64,000 bases of DNA from Parafilimonas terrae (GCF_900115755.1 NZ_FOXQ01000001.1:1-64000), one strand, 5' to 3'. Positions 43,386-52,706 are shown, counted from the first letter of the stretch. Program-made: numbers and translations. Notes: generated by a model from the sequence alone, not told the origin.

Positions 43386-45275
43386 TTATGGCACCACTAT
43401 TTTGTTGTTTACGCGGTTTACATCGGCCATGCGCTGCGAAGGATCGATCTCAATAGATTTAATATCGGTAAGTGGCCGCGAAATGCTGAAACTGTACTCA
43501 GGATCAACCCATTTCCACTCTTCATGCACGATTGTTTTAACCGTGTCTTCCGCAGGTTTAGCGCCATACATCAGGCTTAGGGGCACATAATGCATTTCCT
43601 GGGTGCCATCTTTATAAGTTACCAGCACATCTGCCGGCATGGGCATTAAACCAAGGCGTTTTAAGGTAATGCGGGCATTAGCACCGTCCACATTTATATT
43701 GCCAAGGGCATAATCAATGGTTTTGGTGGTATAAACCCAGTATTCTTTGTACCATTCCAGCTCGAGGCCGCTCACTTTTTCTGCAACGCGGATGAAATCG
43801 TTGGCATTAGGGTGCTTGTATTTCCATTCCTTATAATATTCAAGCAAAATTTTATCAAGATTATCCTGTCCCACTATATAACCCAGTTGGGAAAGGAACA
43901 AAGAACCTTTTGAATAAGCCGCAACAGAGTATGCATAGTTAGTATTAAAGTGATCGGCATGCGTGCTTAAGGGTTCTTCCCTCCCGCTTTTCACCAGCCT
44001 GAAGTAAGAATTGTAAGAATTATTAAAAGCAAAGGCTGTATCGCCCCTTAACCAGTTGCTGGTGCGCTGTTCGGCGTAAGTGGTAAAGCCTTCATCCATC
44101 CAGGCATACAAACTTTCGTTGGTGCCCATTAAACCCTGGTACCAACTGTGCATAAATTCGTGCATGGCCGTGCCAACACTTGCATTTTTTATAAGCGTGG
44201 CCATGGGATACTCCATACCGCCGTCGCCGCCCTGTATAAAAGAATAGTTTTTATAAGGATAGGCGCCGAATGTTTTGGCAATATAGGGGTAAGCCTTCTC
44301 AATGGTGTTGGCAACGGTTTCCCACCTCGGCTGTAATGAATCTACTTTCTTATACACGAAGTAAAACAACGGCCCGCCCGGCATTTGCTTTTTAATCATG
44401 GTGTAAGCAGTGTCGGCGGCCCACACAAAATCGTGCACATTCTGCGCAGCAAATTTCCATGTAAGTTGACCGTTGACCGTTGACCGTTGACCGTTTTTTG
44501 CCTCGGTTGACGGTTGACGGTTACCGGTTAACGTTTCATATCCAAACCCAACCTCATTCGGATTTTGAATGGTGCCGGAGCCAGCCAGCATATAATCTTT
44601 ATCAATGGTAATATTTACATTGTAATCGCCCCAAACGCCATAAAATTCCCTGGCAATGTAAGGGTTTGCATTCCAGCCCTGGTAATCATATTCCACCATT
44701 TTAGGGTACCACTGGCTCATGCTGTAGCGAATGCCTTCGGCATTATCCCTTCCGCTCCTTCTTATCTGCACAGGCACCTGGCAGTTAAAAGAAACTTCGA
44801 AGCTGTTTTTTGAATGAGGGAGCAAGGGCGTTTTTAACTGCACCTCGAGAATGGTTTCATGATAGATGAGCTTTTGCGCAACGCCGTTCAGCTTTACATA
44901 TTCCGTGCTGTCGTAGCCAATTTCGTCAGGCTGCAAATGTTGAATGCGGTCACGCACACGATCGTCCCAATCATACACAGGATTACCGTTACGGTCGGTG
45001 CCCAGTTCTATTTTACCCAGTTCGCGGCTGCGCACATCCATCATACTGTTTGGCTGAAAAGCATTCCAGTACAGATGAAAGAAAACGTGGTGCAGGGTAT
45101 CGGGCGAATTATTCCAGTAATCAATTTTTTCAATGCCGGAAAGCCTGTTGGTTTCCACATTCATTTTAACGTCTATGGCGTAAGCAATGCGTTGCTGCCA
45201 GCGGTCTGGCTGGGCATTTGCAGATAGGCAGAAAACAATCAGTAAAAACGATAAGGTTGTTGCAATTTTATTCAT
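43386..45275 (-). CDS. M1-family metallopeptidase (aminopeptidase N-like)
   Basis: The start at 45275 (MNKIATTLS) yields a signal ending ANAQ; 12 open codons upstream were rejected. The 629-aa zinc enzyme has the gluzincin motif HEFMHSWYQG with the second Glu in WMDEGFTTYAEQ, and GGMEYPMATL as the GxMEN-type substrate motif. It should remove N-terminal residues from peptides in the periplasm. Residues about 247-270 are encoded by a short tandem repeat (44465-44534) and look like an in-frame insertion, since they fall between otherwise conserved segments (YETLTG and LTWKFAAQNVHDFVWAAD). Confidence 0.9.
   Translation of the reverse strand: MNKIATTLSFLLIVFCLSANAQPDRWQQRIAYAIDVKMNVETNRLSGIEKIDYWNNSPDTLHHVFFHLYWNAFQPNSMMDVRSRELGKIELGTDRNGNPVYDWDDRVRDRIQHLQPDEIGYDSTEYVKLNGVAQKLIYHETILEVQLKTPLLPHSKNSFEVSFNCQVPVQIRRSGRDNAEGIRYSMSQWYPKMVEYDYQGWNANPYIAREFYGVWGDYNVNITIDKDYMLAGSGTIQNPNEVGFGYETLTGNRQPSTEAKNGQRSTVNGQLTWKFAAQNVHDFVWAADTAYTMIKKQMPGGPLFYFVYKKVDSLQPRWETVANTIEKAYPYIAKTFGAYPYKNYSFIQGGDGGMEYPMATLIKNASVGTAMHEFMHSWYQGLMGTNESLYAWMDEGFTTYAEQRTSNWLRGDTAFAFNNSYNSYFRLVKSGREEPLSTHADHFNTNYAYSVAAYSKGSLFLSQLGYIVGQDNLDKILLEYYKEWKYKHPNANDFIRVAEKVSGLELEWYKEYWVYTTKTIDYALGNINVDGANARITLKRLGLMPMPADVLVTYKDGTQEMHYVPLSLMYGAKPAEDTVKTIVHEEWKWVDPEYSFSISRPLTDIKSIEIDPSQRMADVNRVNNKIVVP
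44465..44534. repeat. gttgacc/ggttgac repeat inside the M1 peptidase gene
   Basis: Four tandem copies of the 7-mer gttgacc (44465-44492) are followed, after a T6 run, by cggttgac-type units to 44534. The words match intergenic repeats at about 47636-47662 and 48022-48056. The unit lies wholly within the peptidase frame without breaking it. Confidence 0.75.
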
Positions 45276-45301
45276 GCTGTAAAAAGTTATAAATATAAAA
45301 A

Positions 45302-45339
45302 TGCCTGGCATTGCAATATCAGCTACAATTTACCAGGCA
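45302..45339 (-). terminator. Terminator of the PepSY-like gene
   Basis: On the minus strand tgcctgg pairs with ccaggca over a 24-nt loop and is followed by attttta. It lies between the PepSY-like stop (45351) and the peptidase start. Confidence 0.6.
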
Positions 45340-45350
45340 CAAAAATTTTT

Positions 45351-45797
45351 TTATAAAGTGATTGACTCTTTCAACAACCTGCCATTTACATCAAAATACA
45401 AATTCTTTTTTTGAATGCCGGATTTTTGCACGTTGATGCGGTAGCGCAGCGGCTTACCTAACTCCTGCACTTCAAATGCAGCTTTTTTTTCGCGGCCTGC
45501 ATATTTGCTTTTTGAAAAACCGTCTTTTACTTCGCCGGGCAACTGGCTGAATTCCAGTTCCCGCTCACTGCCCTGCCATTCTCCCTTTGAAGAAAAGCTT
45601 GCCATGATGATGCAACTGTTTAATTTAAAATGCGCCACATAATTATGCAGTTTATCATGCCATTCAACATGCGTGGCATGCGGGTAACGCGCCGCAAATG
45701 CATCTGTAACCGCAGCCGGAATTTTGCCAAGCTGGGCTTTAGCCAAAAAGGTTATGGAAAAAAATAATAAAAAGAAAAATGTTCGTTTCATAATCAA
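45351..45797 (-). CDS. Secreted PepSY-like (DUF2874-type) protein
   Basis: This 148-aa exported protein has a signal peptide ending AKAQ, then a PepSY-like fold: IPAAVTDAFAARYPHATHVEWHDKLHNYVAHF, FSSKGEWQGSEREL, LPGEVKDGFSKSKYAG, and a final YFDVNGRLLKE strand. These Bacteroidota proteins are of unknown function; inhibition of proteases has been proposed for PepSY domains. Its ATG overlaps the rsmI stop (ATGA), so the two are translated together, which is curious for an exported and a cytoplasmic protein. Confidence 0.82.
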   Translation of the reverse strand: MIMKRTFFFLLFFSITFLAKAQLGKIPAAVTDAFAARYPHATHVEWHDKLHNYVAHFKLNSCIIMASFSSKGEWQGSERELEFSQLPGEVKDGFSKSKYAGREKKAAFEVQELGKPLRYRINVQKSGIQKKNLYFDVNGRLLKESITL

Positions 45798-46459
45798 AGC
45801 ACGCCTTGCACTACAATTACAATTTCACCCTTTACATTTTTGTTGGAGTAATAGGTACAAACTTCGGATAAAGTTCCATGATAATTCTCTTCAAACATCT
45901 TTGTTAACTCTCTGCTAACACTACATTTTCTCTCTGCGCCAAAATAGTTAATGAAATCGTTCAGTGTTTTAACAAGTCTTACGGGGCTTTCATAAAAAAC
46001 CATTGTTCGTTCTTCTGCTGCAAGCTGTGTAAGCAATGTATGCCTTCCTTTTTTAAGCGGGAGAAAACCTTCAAACGTAAAGCGGTTTATGGGCAGGCCG
46101 CTGTTTACCAGTGCCGGCACAAAAGCGGTGGCGCCGGGCAGGCATTCAACTTTAATATTATTTTTTAAACATTCACGTACCAGCAAAAATGCGGGGTCGG
46201 AAATGCCGGGCGTGCCTGCATCGGTAATAACCGCCATAGTTTTACCGGCCTGCAATTGTTCAATTAAATGATGCAGTATTTTATGTTCATTATGCTGATG
46301 ATACGGTGATAAAGGTTTCTGGATTTGATAATGCTGCAGCAGTTTGGAAGAAGTGCGTGTGTCTTCACATAGAATAACATCTACAGCATTCAGCACTTCT
46401 ATAGAGCGGAAGGTTATATCTTTTAAATTACCAAGCGGCGTGGGAACGAGGTACAGCAT
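45794..46459 (-). CDS. rsmI: 16S rRNA (cytidine-2'-O)-methyltransferase RsmI
   Basis: RsmI 2'-O-methylates C1402 of 16S rRNA with SAM. The 221-aa tetrapyrrole-methylase-fold protein shows MLYLVPTPLGNLKDITFRSIEVL, CEDTRTSSKLL, VITDAGTPGISDPAFLLV, CLPGATAFVPALVNSGLP, FEGFLPLKKGR and the terminal KGEIVIVV. The sequence is near 220 aa because the C-terminal extension of E. coli RsmI is absent. Confidence 0.94.
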   Translation of the reverse strand: MLYLVPTPLGNLKDITFRSIEVLNAVDVILCEDTRTSSKLLQHYQIQKPLSPYHQHNEHKILHHLIEQLQAGKTMAVITDAGTPGISDPAFLLVRECLKNNIKVECLPGATAFVPALVNSGLPINRFTFEGFLPLKKGRHTLLTQLAAEERTMVFYESPVRLVKTLNDFINYFGAERKCSVSRELTKMFEENYHGTLSEVCTYYSNKNVKGEIVIVVQGVL

Positions 46460-46461
46460 TA

Positions 46462-46517
46462 TGTACGATTTTAGATTTTTGATTTACGATTTGAAGCTTT
46501 AAAGTCGTAAATCGTAC
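46462..46517. repeat. gatttacgattt-type repeat between rsmI and purS
   Basis: tgtacgattt at the left pairs with aaatcgtaca at the right, with an internal gatttacgattt unit. It shares words with the repeat at 40261-40340. Confidence 0.6.
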
Positions 46518-46532
46518 ATTGTACTTCGTAAC

Positions 46533-46781
46533 TTAATTCACCATTTCAATCTCATAAAATTCCATTACAGGATTTGCGAGCAATTTTTTGCAGGCTTCGT
46601 CGGCGGCAGCTTTGGCAGCTTCTTCCGAATCTGCATCAATTTGTAAAGTAATGTGCTTGCCAATGCGCACATCATTAATACCGTTTAAACCTAAATTCTT
46701 TAAACCCGCCTGCACAGCTTTGCCCTGGGGATCGAGCAGGTCTTTCAATAACATAACTTTTATCTGAACATTATATGTCAT
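46533..46781 (-). CDS. purS: Phosphoribosylformylglycinamidine synthase subunit PurS
   Basis: PurS is the small subunit bridging PurQ and PurL in the fourth step of purine synthesis. The 82-aa sequence is typical: LKDLLDPQGKAVQAGLKNLGLNGINDVRIGKHI, then ANPVMEFYEIEMV. purQ and purL are not in the window. Confidence 0.92.
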   Translation of the reverse strand: MTYNVQIKVMLLKDLLDPQGKAVQAGLKNLGLNGINDVRIGKHITLQIDADSEEAAKAAADEACKKLLANPVMEFYEIEMVN

Positions 46782-46841
46782 AATTAATATTAAGCTTTGA
46801 TTGTATTGGCCGGGCGCTTTAATAACGCAAGGCTTTTGTTT

Positions 46842-47630
46842 TTACTGTTTGTAAAGCAAAGATAAAATAACATAAGCCAAAAAACTTAAAGGCACGGCCA
46901 GCCATTGGATAAAGAAGGCTGAAACAACCGCTATTACTGCAATAATAATGAACGGCATTAACTTTTGCACCGTTACACCTTTAAACTTTAATGCGAGCAT
47001 TGGCTTTGTAGAAACCATTAACCAGGAAAGTATAAATATTAAAACATACCAAAACCAGGGGCTTATTAAAATTTGTGTAACGATGGCATAATCGTTTGTC
47101 CAGTAGATTAAAGGGAAAGCAGCTATAACTAACCCGTTTGCGGGTATGGGGACACCTTTGAAATAAGTGGTTTGCCCTGTATCAATATTGAACCTTGCCA
47201 GCCTGTAAGCGCCTGCACAGGCCACAATAAAAGCAGGCATTAAAAACAACACGCTTGCTTCCAGGCCATTTTCCTGCTGTGCAAAACTTAAACGTAAAAA
47301 CTGGTATATAATTAAAGATGGCGCCACGCCAAAGCTTACCACATCGGCCAGGGAATCTAACTGCGCACCTATGGAAGAAGTTGCTTTCATCCATCTTGCC
47401 ACAAAGCCATCAAAAAAATCAACAACAGCCGCCAGGCCTATGAATAAAGAAGCCATAAACATTTGCTGGGGAATGCTCACGTATTGTGTGCCGAGCGCAG
47501 TAACGTCAGGCGTTAATGTTAGTTCATCTGCATTGTACAGTGGTACTAATCCTGGTTGAAGTATATACACAATGGCAATACAGCCAAAGAAGAGATTGAG
47601 TAGTGTGATGATGTTTGGAATTTGTTTCAT
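46842..47630 (-). CDS. pssA: CDP-diacylglycerol-serine O-phosphatidyltransferase
   Basis: This 262-aa integral membrane enzyme makes phosphatidylserine, precursor of phosphatidylethanolamine. The CDP-alcohol phosphotransferase motif DGxxARx8GxxxDxxxD is present: DGFVARWMKATSSIGAQLDS followed by LADVVSFG. At least six hydrophobic helices are visible, beginning with PNIITLLNLFFGCIAIVYIL. It lies upstream of purS and downstream of a four-helix-bundle gene on the same strand. Confidence 0.92.
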   Translation of the reverse strand: MKQIPNIITLLNLFFGCIAIVYILQPGLVPLYNADELTLTPDVTALGTQYVSIPQQMFMASLFIGLAAVVDFFDGFVARWMKATSSIGAQLDSLADVVSFGVAPSLIIYQFLRLSFAQQENGLEASVLFLMPAFIVACAGAYRLARFNIDTGQTTYFKGVPIPANGLVIAAFPLIYWTNDYAIVTQILISPWFWYVLIFILSWLMVSTKPMLALKFKGVTVQKLMPFIIIAVIAVVSAFFIQWLAVPLSFLAYVILSLLYKQ

Positions 47631-47652
47631 GGAGAATGTTTACCGATAACCG

Positions 47653-48021
47653 TTAACTGTTGTCCGATTCACCAAGCGATCGTATCAGCGCCTGTATCAT
47701 AGCAACAAGTTTTTCATATTTCTGATATTTATCATCAAAAATACTTTCATTAATATATTTTCTTTGAATGGAAAGATACAAGCATGCAACCACTTCTAAA
47801 GCAGAACGGTTTGCAATAACAAGAAATCTTTTGAACTCAACCTTTGACTGAAGTGTTGAGCCTTCTGCAATATTTAAAACAACCGAATCGGCAGCGCGTT
47901 TTATTTGAGACGTAAGAATAAACAATTCATCTTTAGGGAAAGATTTCACCATGTCGGAGATTTCGCCACTTAGCCCTAAAGCTAATTGCCATATTTTAAG
48001 TTTTTCAAATTTGAAGCCCAT
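47653..48021 (-). CDS. Four-helix-bundle protein (23S rRNA IVS family)
   Basis: This 122-aa protein belongs to the S23/IVP four-helix-bundle family: FEKLKIWQLALGLSGEISDMVKSFP, SQIKRAADSVVLNIAEGS, FKRFLVIANRSALEVVACLYL. Members form pentameric bundles and may bind nucleic acids; the related Avd protein assists diversity-generating retroelements, but no reverse transcriptase or variable repeat is seen here. It is wedged between pssA and the aminopeptidase gene and flanked on both sides by cggtta-type repeats, as if inserted with them. Confidence 0.88.
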   Translation of the reverse strand: MGFKFEKLKIWQLALGLSGEISDMVKSFPKDELFILTSQIKRAADSVVLNIAEGSTLQSKVEFKRFLVIANRSALEVVACLYLSIQRKYINESIFDDKYQKYEKLVAMIQALIRSLGESDNS

Positions 48022-48056
48022 CGGTCAACGGTTATCGGTGCACAGTTAACGTTTCA
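48022..48056. repeat. cggtcaac/cggttatc repeat
   Basis: cggtcaacggttatcggtgc followed by acagttaacg lies between the four-helix-bundle start and the aminopeptidase stop. A matching accgataaccgttaactg stretch is at about 47642-47659 on the other side of that gene, in inverted orientation. The same words occur inside the M1 peptidase gene. Confidence 0.6.
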
Positions 48057-49338
48057 TCAGCTTCTCAATCTCTTCCGCCTCAATTGGAATATTCTTCATC
48101 AAATCAACATTGCCACGCTTTGTAAGCCATACATTATTTTCAATGCGAATGCCTATCTGCTCCTGCTCTATATAAATGCCCGGTTCAACCGTAAGCACAG
48201 CGCCTTCTTTCAATGGCTCATTAAAAGGGCCAAGGTCATGTACATCCAAACCCAGGTGGTGCGAAATACCATGATATAAATACTTACGGTAAGCACGGTT
48301 TCCCTTGTCTTCATTCTTCACATCAGCTTTTGTAAGCAATCCTATCTTTATAAAAACTTTTGTTGCCTCCTCACCTACTTTCTCATGATAATCTGCAAGT
48401 ACAACGCCGGGTTTCAATAAACTTTTTGCATATTTATGTAAATGCAAACAGGCATTGTAAACCTGCTTCTGGCGTTTTGTAAATACGCCGTTGGCAGGCA
48501 CGGTACGGGTAAGGTCAGCAGCATAACCGGCGTAGTTGGCGCCAAAATCCATCAGTATTAATTCGCCGTCTTTTACTTCTTCATTATTAAAAATATAATG
48601 CAGGGTTCTTGCCCTGTCGCCACTTGCTATAATGCTGCTGTAAGCTTCGCCTTTAGCGCGGTTGCGTAAAAACTCATGCATTATCTCTGCTTCAATTTCA
48701 TATTCCATAACACCGGGCCTTATGAAGCCAAGCAGCCTGCTAAATGTTTTATCAGTAATATCAATAGCCTTTTCAATTACTTCAACTTCATACTTCGTTT
48801 TTATGGCCCGCAGCTTTAATAAGATCTTTGCAGCACGTTCATAATTATGCAAGGGGTAACGTTCTTTCATTTCCTGCACAAAACGATAATCACGTGTGGC
48901 AAAATAACCGGTTGCTTTACGGTCGTGTTCATTTGTATTTAAATAAATATTATCTGCCGCATGCACCCATTTCTGCAATAAAGCATCCAAAGCATCCAGC
49001 CATACCACAGTTTGTATACCTGAAATTTCCTTTGCTTCACTGGCTTTTAACCTTTTGCCATCCCATTTTTCTTTTAGTTCATCCGGCCTTACCAACACCA
49101 ATACTTCACGATACTTTTCCTCTACATTATCAGGAAATAAAATCACCATTGTATCTTCCTGTTCAATGCCGCAAAGCCAGTACAGGCTTGTATTTTGCTG
49201 AAACCTGTAAGTGGCGTCAGCGCTCGTTGGCACCTCATCATTGCTGTTAAAAACGGCAATGCTGCCTGGCTTCATTTCTTTAATAAAACGCTTCCTGTTT
49301 TCAATAAAAATTTTTGGATTTAATGGCAAATGTTTCAT
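48046..49338 (-). CDS. Xaa-Pro aminopeptidase (M24B, aminopeptidase P)
   Basis: This 430-aa cytoplasmic enzyme cleaves an N-terminal residue preceding proline. The N-terminal AMP_N domain (FIENRKRFIKEMKPGSIAVF, FQQNTSLYWLCGIEQ) is followed by the pita-bread domain. Dinuclear metal ligands are visible in LMDFGANYAGYAADLTRT (two Asp), GISHHLGLDVHD (His), VEPGIYIE (Glu) and GIRIENNVW (Glu). Complete length. Confidence 0.93.
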   Translation of the reverse strand: MKHLPLNPKIFIENRKRFIKEMKPGSIAVFNSNDEVPTSADATYRFQQNTSLYWLCGIEQEDTMVILFPDNVEEKYREVLVLVRPDELKEKWDGKRLKASEAKEISGIQTVVWLDALDALLQKWVHAADNIYLNTNEHDRKATGYFATRDYRFVQEMKERYPLHNYERAAKILLKLRAIKTKYEVEVIEKAIDITDKTFSRLLGFIRPGVMEYEIEAEIMHEFLRNRAKGEAYSSIIASGDRARTLHYIFNNEEVKDGELILMDFGANYAGYAADLTRTVPANGVFTKRQKQVYNACLHLHKYAKSLLKPGVVLADYHEKVGEEATKVFIKIGLLTKADVKNEDKGNRAYRKYLYHGISHHLGLDVHDLGPFNEPLKEGAVLTVEPGIYIEQEQIGIRIENNVWLTKRGNVDLMKNIPIEAEEIEKLMKR

Positions 49339-49574
49339 ACAATATCACCCGTTGTAAATTGAAGAATAATTATTATGTCACCGGTTGCAGTGCGGCGTTT
49401 GCAAAAATCAAGGCATTTTCTTAATAAAGCAATTAAAAGTTTACTAATTAGGAAGTCGATAGCCCATGGCCCATAGACCATCGATGCAATGATTATGATT
49501 GTAATTTATTAAGTCTAAAATTTTTGCTGCAACCTTCACAAAATTGATTCAGTGCATGGCCTTATCTTAGCAAG

Positions 49575-52397
49575 ATGGATAAACGTTTGTTTTTGCTGGA
49601 TGCTTATGCACTCATCTTCCGCGCCTATTATGCTTTAATACGCAACCCGCGTATTACTTCAAAGGGAAGAAACACCAACGCACAGTTTGGTTTCACGAAT
49701 ACTTTGATCGATCTCATCAATAAAGAAAAACCTACACATCTTGCCGTATGTTTTGATGTGGAAGGCAAAACAGAACGGCATACTGATTTCACTGATTATA
49801 AAGCCAACCGCCAGGAAACACCTGAAGACCTTGCCGAAGCTATTCCTGATATTAAAAAAATTATAGAAGGCTTTAATATTCCATGCATTGGTGTTGAAGG
49901 ATATGAAGCCGATGATGTAATTGGCACGCTTGCATGGCAGGCGCATGATGCCGGCTATGATGTTTATATGGTTACGCCCGACAAAGATTACGGCCAGTTA
50001 GTGCGTGATGGCGTAAAAATTTATAAGCCCGGATACCAGGGCGGCAGCTTTGAAATTCTTGGCCCTGCTGAAGTTTGTGCTAAATGGGATATTGAAAAGG
50101 TAGAACAGGTAATTGATATTTTAGGATTGATGGGCGATGCCGTTGATAACATTCCGGGTATTGCGGGTGTGGGCGAAAAAACAGCCGCCAAATTGCTGAA
50201 AGAATATGGCAGCCTTGAAAATGTGGTGGCGAATGCAGAAAATATTAAGGGCGCATTGGGCAAAAAAATTGTTGCCGGAAAAGAGTCGGCGATACTCAGC
50301 AAAAAACTGGCAACCATTATAACCAATGCACCGGTTCAGTTTCATGAAGAAGAATTTTGTTTAAAGGAATGGAATAAGCCTGCATTGATTGAAATATTTA
50401 CCGAGCTTGAATTTAAAACCCTTGGCAAAAGAATTTTAGGCGATGATTTCAATGTGTTTCAATCTGCACCTGTTGGTGTGCAGACAGATCTCTTCGGCAA
50501 TGCTATTGAAGGGGCTGCCGCAAGAACCATTATTGAAAAAACAGAAGATAAAGAGATTGACGACAAAGGGCTAATTACATCAAAAAATATTACCAATTCA
50601 CCACACGAATATATTTTGGTGGATGAAGAAGAAAAGATAAAACAGTTGGTTAATGTATTAATGCAGCAAACAGAAATTTGTTTTGATACAGAAACAACCG
50701 GCATTGATGCCAACGATGCAGAACTGGTAGGCATGAGTTTTTCGTATAAACCCGGTGAAGCCTGGTTTGTAACCTGTACAACAGACTATGAAGCCACCTG
50801 TAACCTGCTTGAATTATTAAAGCCTTTATTTGATAATCCTGACATTACATGGATTGGCCACAACATAAAATACGACCTGCTTGTTTTAAAATATTATAAC
50901 CGTGAAATAAAAGGCCAGGTTTATGATACCATGCTGGCGCATTATGTGGTTGAGCCTGATGGCAAGCGCAGCATGGATTTGTTAAGCGCCCAATATCTTG
51001 GTTATGAACCTGTGCATATTGAAGAACTTATCGGTAAAAAAGGTAAAGGCCAGGGTACCATGCGTGATGTGGAAATACAGAAATTAAAAGATTATGCTGC
51101 AGAAGATGCAGATATTACTTTACAGTTAAAACACTCATTGCACCCTTTACTAAAAACTAAAGATGTTGAGCGTGTTTTTTATGAAGTGGAAAATCCATTG
51201 GTTAAAGTTTTAACCGATATGGAATTTGAAGGCGTGATGATTGATGTTCCTTTTTTGCTTAATTATTCAAAAGAACTGGAACGTGAAGCTTACCAGGCTG
51301 AACAGGCTGTATATGCCGGTGCAGGCGTTAAGTTTAATATTGGTTCGCCTAAACAATTGGGCGAAGTATTATTTGAAAAACTCAATTTGAACCCATCGGC
51401 CAAAAAAACAAAAAGCGGCCAGTATGCAACAGGCGAAGATGTATTAATGAAACTGGCGCATAATAATCCTATTGTTGCAGATATTCTTGCTTACCGCCAG
51501 CTAACAAAGCTAAGGTCAACTTATGTTGATGCTTTGCCTTCATTGATAAACAGGAAATCCGGCCGTGTGCATACAACTTACGGGCAGGCTGTAGCTGTTA
51601 CAGGAAGGCTTGCGAGCAATAATCCCAACCTGCAAAATATTCCCATACGCACAGAACGTGGAAAAGAAATACGCAAGGCGTTTATTCCAAGGCAGGGCAA
51701 TGTTATCATCAGTGCAGATTATTCGCAAATTGAATTAAGGATTGTTGCAGCAATAAGCGGTGATGAAAACATGTGCAATGCTTTTAAAAACAATGCAGAC
51801 ATTCATACAGCTACTGCGGCAAAAGTTTTTAATGTAGAGGCTGCAGATGTTACAAAAGAAATGCGCTACAAGGCAAAGAGTGTAAACTTCGGTATCATTT
51901 ATGGCCAGGGCGCTTTTGGCCTGGCCGACAACCTTGGCATAAGCCGCACAGAAGCGAAAGAAATAATTGATAATTATAAGAAAGAATTCAGCGGTATTAC
52001 AAAATACATGGATAACATGATAAACTTCTGCCGCGAGCATGGTTATGTGCAAACATTAATGGGCCGTAAACGCTGGCTGAAAGATATTAACTCCGCCAAC
52101 TTCACCGTACGTGGTTATGCAGAGCGCAACGCTATCAACTCTCCCATCCAGGGCACGGCAGCCGACATGATAAAAATGGCGATGATAAAGATTCATGATT
52201 CCATGAAAAAAGAAAAATTAAGAAGTAAAATGATCATGCAGGTGCATGATGAACTGGTGTTTGATGCTGTGCCATCTGAGCTGGGTGTATTGCAACCGCT
52301 CATTTTAAACAACATGAAAGCCGCATTGCCTTTGCCGCATGATGTGCCTGTAGAAGCAGAATTAGGCATAGGTGATAACTGGCTGGAAGCGCATTAA
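49575..52397 (+). CDS. polA: DNA polymerase I
   Basis: This 940-aa enzyme serves replication primer removal and repair. The 5'-3' exonuclease domain is at about 1-290 (FLLDAYALIFRAYYA, GVEGYEADDVIGTLA, DNIPGIAGVGEKTAAKLL). A 3'-5' exonuclease with intact acidic residues is at about 350-530 (CFDTETTG, IGHNIKYDLLVL, YAAEDADIT). The polymerase domain follows with motif A (SADYSQIELR, D715), motif B (KEMRYKAKSVNFGIIYGQGAFGL) and motif C (MQVHDELVFD). A possible weak -7 (TATCTTAG) ends 5 bp before the ATG. Confidence 0.96.
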   Translation: MDKRLFLLDAYALIFRAYYALIRNPRITSKGRNTNAQFGFTNTLIDLINKEKPTHLAVCFDVEGKTERHTDFTDYKANRQETPEDLAEAIPDIKKIIEGFNIPCIGVEGYEADDVIGTLAWQAHDAGYDVYMVTPDKDYGQLVRDGVKIYKPGYQGGSFEILGPAEVCAKWDIEKVEQVIDILGLMGDAVDNIPGIAGVGEKTAAKLLKEYGSLENVVANAENIKGALGKKIVAGKESAILSKKLATIITNAPVQFHEEEFCLKEWNKPALIEIFTELEFKTLGKRILGDDFNVFQSAPVGVQTDLFGNAIEGAAARTIIEKTEDKEIDDKGLITSKNITNSPHEYILVDEEEKIKQLVNVLMQQTEICFDTETTGIDANDAELVGMSFSYKPGEAWFVTCTTDYEATCNLLELLKPLFDNPDITWIGHNIKYDLLVLKYYNREIKGQVYDTMLAHYVVEPDGKRSMDLLSAQYLGYEPVHIEELIGKKGKGQGTMRDVEIQKLKDYAAEDADITLQLKHSLHPLLKTKDVERVFYEVENPLVKVLTDMEFEGVMIDVPFLLNYSKELEREAYQAEQAVYAGAGVKFNIGSPKQLGEVLFEKLNLNPSAKKTKSGQYATGEDVLMKLAHNNPIVADILAYRQLTKLRSTYVDALPSLINRKSGRVHTTYGQAVAVTGRLASNNPNLQNIPIRTERGKEIRKAFIPRQGNVIISADYSQIELRIVAAISGDENMCNAFKNNADIHTATAAKVFNVEAADVTKEMRYKAKSVNFGIIYGQGAFGLADNLGISRTEAKEIIDNYKKEFSGITKYMDNMINFCREHGYVQTLMGRKRWLKDINSANFTVRGYAERNAINSPIQGTAADMIKMAMIKIHDSMKKEKLRSKMIMQVHDELVFDAVPSELGVLQPLILNNMKAALPLPHDVPVEAELGIGDNWLEAH

Positions 52398-52421
52398 AAA
52401 ATTAAATTTTATTTTTGATAT

Positions 52422-52706
52422 ATGACCAAAGAAAAGATTATAGATATTTTACAAAAACAGAAGCCTGCAATGCAAAAAAATATGGGCTTTCTGAAATTGC
52501 TTTATTTGGTTCATTTAGCCGGGATAAGCAAACCGCAAATAGTGATATTGATTTGCTGGTTGATTTTGATACCACTCCCGGGTTAAGTTATCTTGATATG
52601 CTGTACAACTTTGATAAATTATTTGAAAGGGAAGTACAGGTAATTACAAAAAGGGCTAAAGCCAAAGTATTTGAAGGCTATTGAACAAGATTTAATTTAT
52701 GTCTAA
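52422..52706 (+). pseudogene. MNT-type nucleotidyltransferase antitoxin, two frameshifts
   Basis: Starting at ATG 52422 the frame reads MTKEKIIDILQKQKPAMQ, then must slip at the A7 run (52474-52480) to continue KKYGLSEIALFGSFSRDKQ. The MNT active-site pattern is GSFSR followed by SDIDLLVDF. After VFE a second slip is needed at GG 52676-52677 to reach the family-like end AIEQDLIYV with stop 52704-52706. MNT antitoxins AMPylate and silence a HEPN toxin, and the remains of one follow with an 8-nt overlap. Two indels indicate a dead gene unless they are homopolymer base-calling errors. Confidence 0.75.

Noticed and set aside
43171-43590. 139-aa plus-strand open frame of FPIIPIL-type heptapeptides
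   Set aside because: It is the translation of the 21-bp tandem array running into the antisense of the M1 peptidase gene. No start context or conserved domain supports it.
47653-48021. Avd component of a diversity-generating retroelement
   Set aside because: The four-helix-bundle fold is shared, but no reverse transcriptase, template repeat or variable repeat is seen in the window.
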